Shown here piece after piece: positions 11,076 through 21,780 of a DNA stretch of 64,000 bases. Under the pieces are notes generated by a model. That model saw only the letters and a program-made list of their open reading frames with translations, was not told where the DNA came from and did not search any database. Numbering within the stretch: the first letter of the stretch is position 1; every line of letters begins with the position of its first letter. The position numbers and the translations under genes are program-made. This DNA is from Flabesymbios commensalis (taxonomy: Eukaryota > Annelida > Polychaeta > Terebellida > Flabelligeridae), in contig OZ024916.1 of assembly GCA_964017125.1 (NCBI GenBank), positions 2,918,817 to 2,982,816 of the forward strand, read 5' to 3'.

Positions 11076-12240
11076 ATAATTTATAATCTGCTAATGACAG
11101 TGTTACACTCGGTGTTCCTCAGGGGTCAGTACTTGGACCTATTCTATTCACTCTGTATACTACACCTCTATCCTCAATAATTAAAAAAACATTCATTAGT
11201 GAACCACCAAATGTACGCTGATGACACTCAGGTGTACTTGGGGATATCGTTACAGGATGCGACTGCTTCGATGGAGAAATTAAAATTATGCCCAAATGAT
11301 AACAAGGCCTGGATGACAAACGCTAAGCCAAAACTAAATCCAGCAAAAACTGAATTATTGCTGATTGGCACTAAGCAACAGCGGGAAAAAATTCTGTCAC
11401 TATTTCCTACCTCTATTTTAGATCATGATACATCACCAGTTTCTTCGGCAAGCAACATGGGAGTCATCTTTGATAGTTAATTAAAATTTGATCATCATAT
11501 TAGTCACAACTGTAAATCCTGCTTTTATTATATTCGTGATTTGAGGCGAATCCGAAGACACCTTTCTATGGACTATGATTGCAAATTCTTTAATCACCAG
11601 CCGACAAGACTACTGCAATTCTCTCGTTTTTAATGTTGATGACAAATATATGAAACAGTTACAGCGAGTGCAAAACTCATTAGCTCTATTCGTATGTAAG
11701 ACATCTAAGTGCTGTCATATAACACCTGTTCTCCATTCGTTGCATCGGCACAAAATCAAGTACAGAATTGATTTCAAAATTAACACTGTGGTTTATAAAA
11801 CACTCCATAATAATCAGTCTGTCTACCTTCGAGAATTATTGTCATTGGTGGAAAACAAAGAACCCGTGCCTCAGGAACAATAGAGCTTATTCGACCTCGC
11901 TCTCCTAAAACCAAGGCTGGTTTTCGTGCTTTCTATGTTGTTGCTCCATACTTCTGGAATTCCCTTCCTGCAGAAGTACGAACAGCTGAAACGTATTCCA
12001 TCTTTCGCAAAGCAATAAAGACACATTTTTTTGCATCTTGTTTCCCATCCTAATAGTCTGACCTCATGTTGCTCTCACTTTGATGACTTTGACTGACCTT
12101 GGACACGATTCTTGACTATGATTTAGTTTGAAGCGCCTCTGAGCTTGTCATACAGGAATTTATGCGCATTATAAATGGTTTTCATTCATTCATTCATTCA
12201 TTCATTCATTCATTCATTCATTCATTCATTTATTATTCAT
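11076..12240 (+). mobile_element. 5'-truncated L2/CR1-like LINE fragment with (TTCA)n tail
   Basis: The 3' part of a non-LTR reverse transcriptase gene. RT motif [10 protein letters not shown] is encoded at 11111-11140 and the catalytic YADD at 11214-11225. Downstream come LNPAKTELLLIG, GVIFDS, the thumb-region phrase TSRQDYCNSLVFNVDDKYMK near 11600, LQRVQNSLA, and a terminal WNSLPAEVR phrase near 11960. The coding path is broken by at least three frame changes and an in-frame stop after GVIFDS at 11478, so it is inactive. The 3' end carries the GCGCATTATAAATGG-type end and (TTCA)n tail typical of this group. The 5' end abuts a 40-bp minisatellite. The clade is inferred from the motif wording only. 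Confidence 0.85.
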
Positions 12241-12250
12241 CCATTCATTC
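12177..12250 (+). repeat. (TTCA)n tail of the LINE
   Basis: About 14 TTCA units, the last few imperfect. Confidence 0.9.
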
Positions 12251-12599
12251 AATCAATGTTAAATACAAACATATCTGGTTGTTATTTTAGGCCTTGTACA
12301 CACCCCTATATCTGCAAGAATAACAATACGTTGTCTTCCTTACTACGACATTCTATACCAACATCATACACATTTGTTACTGAATGTACCTTATTTGTTG
12401 GATATATCGGGCTGCATATATAGTCCACCAAATATACTGAATTGGAATAAATAGAACAGTACTTAGAGCGTCAAAGTTTTAATATTTTGTAGACTAGAAG
12501 TCATCTGAGGAGTAAGTAGTGAATCTTCCAAAACAAAATACATATTTCATTGTTCTCAGCATATATTTTATTCCGCCCTATGTTTTTGCCGATTTATTC

Positions 12600-12829
12600 T
12601 TACTCCCTCTTTTATCTTCTCTCCAACTGCTATTGCTGCTGCAGCTGCTGCTGTTGCTGCTGCTGATGATGAGACAAGTGATTCTGGCAGTAAGTGCAGT
12701 AGAGCTGTCTAAATTAATTGCTCTTGCCGCTCCCTCCTGACCATGCTGACACGGCTCGAGATATTTACTGACAAATATTGCAGCCATTTCCCTGCCCGAT
12801 CTCTTGCGCGTATCATCTCCCCCCAGCTG
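12600..12829. other. Unique patch with CTG-rich tract
   Basis: GCTGCTGCAGCTGCTGCTGT near 12635, then a GC-richer unique stretch to 12829. A short minus-strand frame covers it but has no recognisable domain. Candidate conserved non-coding sequence at best. Confidence 0.3.
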
Positions 12830-12886
12830 CAAAAGGTAGTATCTGCTTATTTATATAGTAGGCAGATATTCTATTTTAGCTTTGCG
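12830..12886. mobile_element. Family E hairpin, degenerate
   Basis: CAAAAGGTAGTATCTGCTTA and GTAGGCAGATATTCTATTTT; arms partly decayed. Confidence 0.5.
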
Positions 12887-12889
12887 TGT

Positions 12890-13600
12890 AACAGCCACTC
12901 CCTACCGACCATTTGCACTCCGTGGAGGAACTAAATATAATTTATTCAACGAGAAAACAAAAAGTGACGACGGTACAATTAAAAATATTGTATGTCCACA
13001 TAGATGAAACTATGGAAACAAATCAATTACACTAATACATGGTGTGACCCAGTATGCCTGTGGCAGAGAACTTGATAGCTGAAGGGGACATTTTGCACAC
13101 CCAAACACCAGAAAATAGAGATATGTCCAATAGTTTGAATGTTGACCTCTATAGCATGTAATAAAATGTCAATATGACAGGATTCGTTTCAACATCACCG
13201 CGAAACAAAAAATATATAACTAATTGTTATGACTTTAAAATACGCAACGAAATTCCTCCTATTTGGAAGGAAGATATAAAAATGATCCGATATAATTTGC
13301 ACAACAAAATGTTAAATAGAGAACGAGAAAATTGGAAAAAGGCTTACCGCATGTGGTGAAACGACTATAGGAATTCATTGATTGATATGTATCATTATTA
13401 GATAATCATGGTTGACAGTCCTGTCATCAATATCACGGCAATATCAGGACGTTGTTGTTTAACCGTTTCTGTCTCCTTCTCGCGTACATGAACTACATGG
13501 CATGTTTTATATAAAATTCATCAAATAAAAAATTTAGGTGTGTTAGATGCATGTGTGTGGCTTAAGGTGAGGTTTGAACCTCTAACCAACTTTGGAGGTA
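12890..13600. other. AT-rich stretch, no gene recognised
   Basis: A 61-codon frame at 13174-13359 (Lys/Asn/Arg-rich) looks like chance in AT-rich DNA. No repeat family identified. Confidence 0.5.
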
Positions 13601-13608
13601 ATTCTGTG

Positions 13609-13737
13609 AAGGCAAACAGCAGTAACTCCTTGATTATCAAGTAAGCAGTTACTGTCGTTTGCTTTTGTCATTTAACAAAGACAAACAGCAGTAGCTGCTT
13701 ACTTGAGAAGAAAGCAGTTACTGCTGTTAGCTTTTGC
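13609..13737. mobile_element. Family E hairpins, two in tandem
   Basis: Family E is a hairpin of AGGCAAACAGCAGTAACTGC / GCAGTTACTGCTGTTTGCCT with a TTACTTGAGAAGAAA-like centre. Hairpins lie at 13609-13674 and 13676-13736; the first is less regular. Class unknown. Confidence 0.8.
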
Positions 13738-13739
13738 AC

Positions 13740-14310
13740 GGCAGAACTGTGGGTCGGAGTGAAAAACATGGCATATTTTCAATCAAATTTAAATAATAAT
13801 AATATGGCATAATTAATTAAAAACGACGTTCTGAGATCAGACTTGAGTATTTTACAAAATAACCCCTCAAAGCATTACATTATGAAATTATAATTTTTTA
13901 CCTGCTTGAAGTTGTGTCTTGCTGCTCAATTTGAGTCAAACTATATTCCAGTCTAACAAATTTAACGCTCATTTCTCCTTCAAATAATGTGGTTTCAGAA
14001 CAAACAATAACTGTAAAAAACGCTATAAACGCAGCCCCGACCTAAAACATAATGTGAGACTTTCACTATCTAAGACATGGCTTCGATTAATCAGGTCGAT
14101 AATAGCTTGATTCGAATCAACACTATTTCAGCTGCGATTGGATGCTCATGCAGCCCCTTTGTCGCAACGTCATTAAAACGTTATGACATTTTTCGAAACG
14201 TAGGGTGGATTCGCTCTCCATCACTGCCATGTTAAAAAAAAGTGATTTTCTCGGGTGAAACGAATCCATGGCCTACGTGGTGTGGGCTCCTCAATGACGG
14301 GCACTGGCAG
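13740..14310. other. No feature recognised
   Basis: AT-rich to 14030, then mixed. A loose ACTTGAAGTTGTGTC-like phrase at 13903 may be a C2 scrap. Confidence 0.4.
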
Positions 14311-14315
14311 CTGTT

Positions 14316-14350
14316 CAGGTAATATATATGACAGTGACATATATTACCTG
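14316..14350. repeat. Small hairpin
   Basis: CAGGTAATATATATG, spacer ACAGTGA, CATATATTACCTG. Confidence 0.65.
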
Positions 14351-14370
14351 GGGTGGGTGGGTGTATGCTG

Positions 14371-14447
14371 CCATACAAAGCCAAAAGGCAGTATCTGATT
14401 ACTTGTAAAGTAAGCAGATACTGCCTTTCGGTTTGCAGAGCTGTATG
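14371..14447. mobile_element. Family E hairpin, GTATCTG version
   Basis: CCATACAAAGCCAAAAGGCA, GTATCTGATTACTTGTAAAG, TAAGCAGATACTGCCTTTCG; the outer ends CCATAC/GTATGG also pair. Confidence 0.75.
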
Positions 14448-15074
14448 GGTGAGTGAATATTTATTGCTAAATATATCAATAGAGACAAGAACACATCTCG
14501 ATCATGAATACTAGTAAAATGACAGATGACCTTGTTTGGTTGTTTGTTCATCAAGCTGTATTACAAACTATTTTGTATTGTTCAACTCCCATTTTACTTT
14601 TTCATTTTAATCTAATAATGTAAGACAAAAATGTATATTAACTTATGACTATGTTATATAAACTAAATAAATTAAATAGTGTATAAATGCAAAGATAATA
14701 ATGGTGAGTTTTATATAACGCACACACAATGCTTTGTACGCTACACACACATCACCCCTGGTCACTGGATCTGTTCATGCATGTACCATATCAACTCCTT
14801 TTTGAAGCATGCAGCACTGCGGCCATTTCGGCGCTGGGAACTTATGGCCACTTTGCCATCTCTATCCTACCAGGTACTCATTTAAACCTGAGTGAAGTGA
14901 GGCACGTGTGGGTGAAGCGCAACTGGTGGCTGAAAAATCGACTTCTAAGCCCTTTTTATTACGCACTAATCTGAAAAAAAGTGTAGTGATCCGGTTCCCT
15001 TCAGTTTGTATGCCCGAAACGGACGCGGCGAATTGATGGCAGTACAGTTTCTACCAATCTGGAAATAGTTTAAG

Positions 15075-15300
15075 TCAAAGAAACCATCTGGTTTGGCAAT
15101 CCGATTCCAGATCCAAATATACAGCCAATCTAGTTTGAGGCAAAGAACGTATGGTTTGGCAAACCGGTTCAAGATACAAATACCAAACCTACATGCAGAC
15201 AGGTGTGATGGTTTGGTCAATCCGGTTCTAGTTTGGACTGTATTTGTATCCTGAACCGGTTTGCCAAACCATACGTTTCTTTGGCTCAAACTGTCTGGTT
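15075..15300. repeat. Family K inverted repeat with an extra direct unit
   Basis: Arms at about 15126-15182 and 15241-15297 share ACGTATGGTTTGGCAAACCG and pair almost perfectly around a 58-bp spacer. A third, weaker unit (AAACCATCTGGTTTGGCAAT) lies at 15081. Confidence 0.78.
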
Positions 15301-16040
15301 AGAATCAGACGCTGGGTGGTAAACCGGTTGAAGATCGGTGTGAATCGAACAGGGCGTAAAGCTCAGAATATAATAGGGGCACATTTTAGGTTATCTTACT
15401 GGAAATGTATTCCCCTTTCCACCAATGGTGATGGATGCGTAGCTTTATGGTGAAAACAATTGCGAAAATTGAGTTCAAAGACATGTACCCTTAAATTTGT
15501 AAACTATTTTCGGTATTTTTTAAGTTTAATAGGTCCATATATAAATTATTATAATGTAAATATCCGAAATGAAACAATTAGATATCATAATCTGCATTTC
15601 CTATGATATCTTCTTTTTTCCATTGGTGCTCTACTGTGAGCACCAATGTACAATGTGTACAATTTAATTTAAATGTATGCACCCTAAGGTTTTTATACTA
15701 TTATCGTAAAAACAGACTTAGATTATTTTTGTTGAATTGGACCGGTTCAGAATCTAATCCCTTTTTATGATGAACAGTCATCATATAAGCTCTGATGTTA
15801 TCTTGAAGTGCGCCTGGTAAAACATCTTGAATCATACAGCACAAGGAGTTGGCACGATGCTGGCTCATTGTTAACACGTATTTGTTAGATTGTGCTGCAG
15901 GCAGGAATCTGCTTATAACAGTCGATGTTTGAACAAACGCTGGATTATTATTGCGCCAGCGTGTCCGATAATGTTACAGCATTAAGACAAAGTTGAGTCA
16001 TCGACCCACATCAGCTAGGCATGGTGTCACGCTTGACGAG
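15301..16040. other. AT-rich, no gene; one small hairpin
   Basis: Hairpin CATTGGTGCTC, TACTGT, GAGCACCAATG at 15621-15648. Otherwise nothing recognised. Confidence 0.5.
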
Positions 16041-16044
16041 ATAC

Positions 16045-16125
16045 AGCAACTTGAGGCGTTGGCCCAATTTTGGATTAATGCTGGGCCAACGTGGTAGATG
16101 TGGTCATACATAAAAACAACATTGG
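16045..16125. mobile_element. Family A element, decayed right half
   Basis: GAGGCGTTGGCCCAATTTTG and AATGCTGGGCCAACGTGGTA. Confidence 0.65.
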
Positions 16126-16138
16126 CTGCACGCCCTAA

Positions 16139-16329
16139 CCCTTGAAGCCCTAAATTAGATGATTTAAATTTATACCCACTTCAAGTTGTGTCTCGCTACC
16201 GCGACCCACAACTTCAAGTGGGTAAAATTAATAAGATTTCTTGAATTTGAGATTAATTATTTGCAATTATTGATGTTTCAACATACATTTCGTTCGCAAT
16301 AATTGTGAATTAAACGGCTAATAAAAGGG
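16139..16329 (+). mobile_element. Family C2 element
   Basis: CCCTTGAAGCCCTAAATTAG, hairpin ACCCACTTCAAGTTGTG / CACAACTTCAAGTGGGT, body with TTTGCAATTATTGATGTTTC, end GGCTAATAAAAGGG. Confidence 0.75.
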
Positions 16330-16461
16330 TCACGTTTCAGAGAGTTGACGATGATACATCGCTGTGAAAACCTGTACTCAGTCAAGTGTGACCCGCTCAC
16401 CCATCAATGTCACCCCCCCCCCCCCCACCACGACATCTACCGTAAAACTGGTTACATTACA

Positions 16462-16660
16462 AGCAGCAAACACGAGACGTTGAACCAGTGTTGGTGTGAT
16501 GTTGGGCAAGCGTTGTAGATGCTGGCCCAGCTAGCTTATGCATAGTGTTCGCTTGAAATGAGTGATAGTTATTGTAGCCCCAAAATATGAAACGATGGGT
16601 CAATGAGGTTTTATTGCTGGGCCAGTATCCCAGACAGTGGACCAACATTGAACTAAAATT
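16462..16660. mobile_element. Two family A copies
   Basis: First 16462-16543 (CAGCAAACACGAGACGTTGA, GATGTTGGGCAAGCGTTGTA). Second, about 16588-16660 (GAAACGATGGGTCAATGAGG, GCCAGTATCCCAGACAGTGG). Confidence 0.7.
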
Positions 16661-16691
16661 ATTTCAAATCTTTGTGTATATAGTGATGTCC

Positions 16692-16908
16692 TAACTCTTT
16701 GCCTGCTGGTCACGACAATAATCATTTTTAATCTGCTTAATTAGTTGATCAAATCGCTGATATTGGGAATGAAATGACTGTTTAAACATCAAAATTTTGC
16801 AAATGTTTGATCTCAAATTAAACAAATATGGGTAATTAACACCCATTTGAAGTTGTGGGTCGCGGTAGCGAGACACAACTTCAAATGGGTGATAATTTTA
16901 GGAGGATG
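16692..16908 (-). mobile_element. Family C2 element
   Basis: TAACTCTTTGCCTGCTGGTC at the left, TATTGGGAATGAAATGACTG body, and near-perfect hairpin ACCCATTTGAAGTTGTG / CACAACTTCAAATGGGT with GGGTCGCGGTAGCGAGA between. Confidence 0.8.
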
Positions 16909-17003
16909 AGTGTTAAAGCTTGCTTCTATTACACTGTGCATCAGTTGCCAGCTGCCGCTCACTTATAATTCACATTCAGCATACTTTCACTTTGCAATTT
17001 TAA

Positions 17004-17235
17004 CCCTTACAGCGCCGGAATCGACTTTAGTCGTCAGAATATGTAGACGTCAGATTCTGACGACTAAAGTCGATCCCCGCACTGTAAGAGTAAAAATATT
17101 TCTACTGGCCGTAGACCTATAACATAGGTATTCAAATGAATCAGAAATCGCTTACTAAGACAGTTATGACGATTTCAAGATGAAAAAACTCTTTGGATGC
17201 GATGTTTTTTACAAATTAATTCAGCGCTTTAAGGG
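17004..17235 (-). mobile_element. Family B miniature element, complete, TTAA target
   Basis: Reference copy for family B (232 bp). Termini CCCTTACAGCGC and GCGCTTTAAGGG are inverted repeats (11 of 12 match), with TTAA immediately outside both ends (17000-17003, 17236-17239). Next to one end lies a palindromic segment built from TCAGATTCTGACG-type arms. The rest is a conserved body with TAGACCTATAACATAGGTAT. No coding capacity. CCC...GGG termini in TTAA sites are characteristic of piggyBac-type transposons; that assignment is by known family signature, with no transposase here. Confidence 0.85.
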
Positions 17236-17239
17236 TTAA

Positions 17240-17430
17240 CCCTTTCATAACTAAGCACGACGATAATCGTTTTTAATCGGTATTAGTAGCAGGTTAAGTC
17301 GCAGGTATTGGGAATGAAATGGGTATATCTAAACATCAAAATTGGAATATGTTTGGTCTCAAATTGAACAAATATGACTAATTTTCACCCACTTGAAATT
17401 GTGGATCGCTGTAGCGAGACACTACTAAAC
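17240..17430 (-). mobile_element. Family C2 element abutting family B at a shared TTAA
   Basis: Starts CCCTTTCATAACTAAGCACG directly after the TTAA that ends the B copy. Reversed body with TATTGGGAATGAAATGGG, then half of the hairpin (CACCCACTTGAAATTGTG) and a truncated end. Confidence 0.78.
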
Positions 17431-17442
17431 GTCACTATAAAT

Positions 17443-17552
17443 CCCATCAGAGACAAGACATTGAACCAATGATGACTTAATGTTGCCCCAATGTCGTAAA
17501 AGGTGGGCCAAACATTAACACAGCATTGTTTCTACGTCTTGTGAATGCTGGG
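17443..17552. mobile_element. Family A element, full length
   Basis: CCCATCAGAGACAAGACATT to TACGTCTTGTGAATGCTGGG. Confidence 0.75.
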
Positions 17553-17554
17553 AT

Positions 17555-17990
17555 ATCACTCAGGTATCCCCATGTACTACGAGTGACCTTCACCTTGAAA
17601 TGTGAATTCAAGGTGATAGCAAATGACCTTATTTTATAAATTACCCACTATATATACACCTTGTGAAGCTGATAATTTGGTAAAACATGATATCTGATAA
17701 AACAAGAAAATTTATCGAATTTATAGTAGTTATTTCAGAAGTTGGACCATTTGACATGTAATGATACCCTGTGACAAATCTAATGTGTTTATAGATGGCG
17801 ACATTTATGAAATGTTATAGATACTAACTTTTAAAGTATACAATATTTGTTAATGAAATTCACAAGGTAATCGGTTTTCACTAGAAAATACAGCTTGTTA
17901 AATTTCATGAAAACTGAGAATTGACTGAGACATTAGTTTGATTACTTCACCACTCTTATTGTGAATCCGGGTGGCCTATATATCTTTTTA
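17555..17990. other. AT-rich, no feature recognised
   Basis: Only a weak CACCTTGAAATG...CAAGGTGA hairpin at 17590-17615. Confidence 0.4.
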
Positions 17991-17997
17991 AGTCATC

Positions 17998-18100
17998 CAG
18001 AAAACAGGAGGCGTTGGCCCAAAAGTTGGGCTGATGTTGGTCCATCATCTACGACGCTGGAACAACATCAGATCAACATTGAGCCAGGCCGGGCAGCCAG
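17998..18100. mobile_element. Family A element, diverged
   Basis: CCAGAAAACAGGAGGCGTTG, then GTTGGTCCATCATCTACGAC; arms still pair partly. Confidence 0.65.
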
Positions 18101-18454
18101 ATCTCGGTATCAATAGACGGGCCATAACACAACACTTAACTAAATGTTAAGAAGGTGACGTCAGCGCAAATGCTGAAATTGCTGAATGTATTTTATGGGA
18201 GATGCAATAAATGTGATCTGACAGCACGATAAATAACTGATAGAATATATCTTAAAAAAACCGAGGGTACACATAGCATGTTAGATAAGCTGGATTAAAA
18301 TATAGATTTACAGCGGTGAATGATCAATCGATCGCGACCACTCGGCCATAAAGACACGTTTTCCGTGGTGTGAAATCTTAAAAATAAAGCTGATATGGAC
18401 ACAAGTGTTTGTGATAAATCCCCAAATAATTGAAGATGACTCTCTTTCATATAG

Positions 18455-18680
18455 ACATATTTTTCGTCATTTGAAGATGGAAATTGCGTCAGCAATTCCA
18501 GCTTCAAATGACGAAAAATATTTGTTTTTATGAAAAATAGACATCTCCGATGTTGAAGTATTGCATTAACTAAGCATCTAACAAAAACTACTTTATCAAA
18601 TTTAGTAATATTTCTATTGATCTAAAACATGGTTGCTTTAGAAATTTGCAGCTTCAAATGACAAGAAATAGAAACACACT
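18455..18680. mobile_element. Family D element
   Basis: Hairpin TTTTCGTCATTTGAAGATGG ... CCAGCTTCAAATGACGAAAA at about 18464-18522 and a further arm copy GCAGCTTCAAATGACAAGAA at 18647. Ends not resolved. Confidence 0.65.
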
Positions 18681-18987
18681 ATTCAGCACTCACGGGATAC
18701 GTTTCAGTTATATAGTGCTTGCCCTGAATTTGCGAAGGCCATCTTTTGGTGGTTATGTTTTAAAGGTGCGTCTTTGACAAATAAGATGGTAGGCCTACTC
18801 TGGCGTTCAATGGGTGTCAAAGTAAGATGATACCTTGGGGCCTAATAGGTGTCAGGTGCGGGAGTGAGCTGCCGACCTGCACGTGTTATACAGCCCATAA
18901 TATCCTGTGGCGGCAATTGCTATTTTCACGGTTCAGTGCACTCACAGTACACGGTACAAAACTAGACCACCAAAGACCTATACTGCG

Positions 18988-19062
18988 ATGCAAAGGCAAA
19001 ACGCTGTATCTGCTCACTTGTAAAGTGAGCAGATACTGCCTTTTGACTGTGCAGGGCACATA
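18988..19062. mobile_element. Family E hairpin, GTATCTG version
   Basis: GCAAAGGCAAAACGCTGTAT, CTGCTCACTTGTAAAGTGAG, CAGATACTGCCTTTTGACTG. Confidence 0.75.
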
Positions 19063-19064
19063 AA

Positions 19065-19699
19065 ACTAGATCACCGATGACCAATACAGGAAATTAAACT
19101 AGAGTGGTAAACATTGGTAAACAGCAATATATTTATTTGTCTTGGGCTGAGCAGCATAAATATAATACGGATCTTGATTTAAATTACGTCTACCTCACCT
19201 GCTAATTGATCTTTTTTAAGTTTTGTCTGAAAATAGTCAAAGTTTCACACATGTATTTTTAATATACGACCTGTATATTTAACAATTTATATATTTACAA
19301 ATATAAAATCTACCACAAATCCTACCACCAGAATCAACAAAACTTAGTTGAATACACACAGACACACACATATAATGTATATGTTTGTGCTCGTGTATAT
19401 TCACATCCATGTGTGTAATTGTTTGATGATTCTTGTGCTACCATTTGCGATGAATTTTTATTTAGAAGTATGAATTTAAATTATGTGGTTATTTTATGAT
19501 TAATAACAGCTTTATTTCAAAATAGTGTTTTATATTATTAATTGGTTTAATAACCAAAAGGGACTAATTATTGATTGAATAAAATAATAAATATTCCATA
19601 AACGTGGCACAGTTATGGTGCAAAAAGGTCTCCGCTCATGCGTGACGAAGATATCAGATTTATTTAACCAGATACAGAAGCGGACACCCTTTTACATGC
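19065..19699. other. AT-rich, no feature recognised
   Basis: Many TATAT and TTAAAT runs; no repeats shared with the rest of the window. Confidence 0.4.
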
Positions 19700-20348
19700 A
19701 GCCCACCCCCCTCCCCACACACGATACACGGGGCAACATTAAAACACAATTTTGGCAAAATATATATACATTTTTTTTAATTGTCATACCAAGAAATCTT
19801 ACAAAGTCATACAGCAGTAACTACGTAATTGTTAAGTAAGCAGTTACTGTTGTTTGTCTCCACTCGGTAGCGTACGTGCAATGTTCGATGTGGACCGATT
19901 TTCAGTAACAATCTCTGCCAATTATTCGCTTTGGCATCTGAGTCTCAAGATAAAAAATGACAAAATATTCCCCAAGTCATTAATAAATATACAAATACAC
20001 AGAGAAATTATAATAGTTATAATTTATGTTATTATTATAATTTCTCTGTGTATTTGTATATTTATTAATGACTTGGGGAATATTTTGTCATTTTTTATCT
20101 TGAGACTCAGATGCCAAAGCGAATAATTGGCAGAGATTGTTACTGAAAATCGGTCCACATCGAGCATTGCACGAGCGCTACCGAGTGGAGACAAACAGCA
20201 GTAACTGCTTACTTAACAATTACGTAGTTACTGCTGTATGACTTTGTAAGATTTCTTGGTATGACAATTAAAAAAAATGTATATATATTTTGCCAAAATT
20301 GTGTTGTAATGTTGCCCCGTGTATCGTGTGTGGGGAGGGGGGTGGGCT
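19700..20348. repeat. 649-bp near-perfect foldback (two 316-bp arms, 17-bp loop)
   Basis: The left arm (19700-20015) and right arm (20033-20348) are reverse complements of equal length. In the parts compared by eye I found only a handful of mismatches and no indel. Each arm contains a family E hairpin (19810-19860 and its mirror 20187-20240). Equal arm lengths and few differences imply a recent inverted duplication or arm correction. Open frames inside are coincidental. Confidence 0.92.
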
Positions 20349-20421
20349 AAATTCTATATTATAAGTGATGTAGTTATTTCTTATGTGTGTTATATAATAC
20401 ACTCAGGTGGCTGAGAAGCTA

Positions 20422-20510
20422 CCCAGTAAGCACGATCAAATGATCAAATGCTGGTTCAATGTTGGGCCAACGTCGTAGACGGTGGGCCAACATTGAATCA
20501 ACATTTGGGC
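20422..20510. mobile_element. Family A element
   Basis: CCCAGTAAGCACGATCAAAT, core GGGCCAACGTCGTAGACGGT. Confidence 0.78.
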
Positions 20511-20511
20511 T

Positions 20512-21370
20512 GAATTTCGGTTTTGCCGGTTATAACGACTTTTGGTCATAGTGTGAGTCTCCTGACTCTTGATGTAGGTCTAATATCAAATTAAATATAA
20601 ATTATTAGCTTAATAATATCATGATATTGTATTTGACATGAACATAAATAATTAAGAAGACATTTTTTTTTTCAGGTTTTTAATTGATGCTCTTATTAAT
20701 TAACCAATCTGTAGGAGTTTGATCTCGTCTGTGGAGGGAGCTGTAAGTAAGCAAGTAATTGTTTATTAAAGTGACCAGTACATATATTCACATAAATAGT
20801 ATAACAATAATAATACAAATACCCAGCCCTCTAGGGGCCTATTAATCACTGTTTCATAACAACTTATTTATAACAACTATTACACTGCTTATATATACAT
20901 ATTTTAAACAGGGATGAAATAATAATAATATTGATATAAAAGAAATATGTATTTTAATTAAACATAATGTTCTGTCTAATCTCCCAAGCTTCCTATATAA
21001 TATGTATCAGTTTTACTGTCTGTCGTCCATTAAAATTCTAAATTTCTCTGTATCTGTACATGTATATTGTGGTAAAAGGTGGCCTAAAGACAAAACATTG
21101 TGATATAGTTCATTTTTCAATTCCTGATACATAGGACAAAATATAGGAAGTTGTAATGTGTTTTACTGAGCCAGGATTAGATGTGATTTTTAGCGGTTGT
21201 CCCGCTGTACGAGTCCCCATGTCAGTCTGACGTCTCACTGAACAAGTCCCCCCGCCTCAGACTGATGGCTGTGACTCACAAACATCCGCGATTATCGTCC
21301 ATATCGCGCGGATCTGCAGTTCACGCTTCGCTGCTCTCGGCTTAGCTGTCTCGCTCACTGTGTCCCTATC
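20512..21370. other. No gene; AT-rich to 21170 then GC-rich patch
   Basis: 21180-21370 is noticeably GC-rich (CGCGCGGATCTGCAGTTCAC) and unique, but has no defensible frame. Possible regulatory patch. Confidence 0.35.
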
Positions 21371-21780
21371 GCTATAAGAGAAAACAGACTGTTCCCCCCC
21401 TGGTCGATACGCAACAGCCCACACTGTCTGTATACTCAGCGTACTGTATTATCAACCGTTACAGCGCGGAAATAGTTTTGTACAAACACCTGAGACCAAA
21501 GTTTTTTTTTCAATTTGAAATCATCATAAATGTCTTAGTTAGCTCTTTTCGATTCATTTGAATACCTCTGTCATAGGTCTACGACCAAAGGAAATATTTT
21601 TACTCTTACAGTGCGAGGATCGACTTTCGACGTCAGAATCTGACGTCTTCGAACGTCAGAATTCGACGTCTAAAGACGTCAGATTCTGACGTCTTCAGTC
21701 GGTCGCTGCGCTTAAAGAGTAAAAATTAGTCCTACTCACCACATTGTATTTTATATATTGGTGAAATATAGTTGTCAATC
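21371..21780 (+). mobile_element. Family B element in a tandemly duplicated segment, unit 1
   Basis: Flank TAAGAGAAAACAGACTG and CTGGTCGATACGCAACA, then a B body and an extended palindrome of alternating GACGTCAGATTCTGACGTC and CGACGTC blocks (21600-21720), then TATTGGTGAAATATAGTTGT. The same flank restarts about 410 bp later. Confidence 0.75.

Noticed and set aside
11119-11319. Minus-strand frame over the LINE
   Set aside because: Shadow of the reverse-transcriptase sequence on the plus strand.
13174-13359. 61-codon Lys/Asn-rich frame as a gene
   Set aside because: Composition is what random AT-rich DNA gives; no motif, no homologous neighbour.
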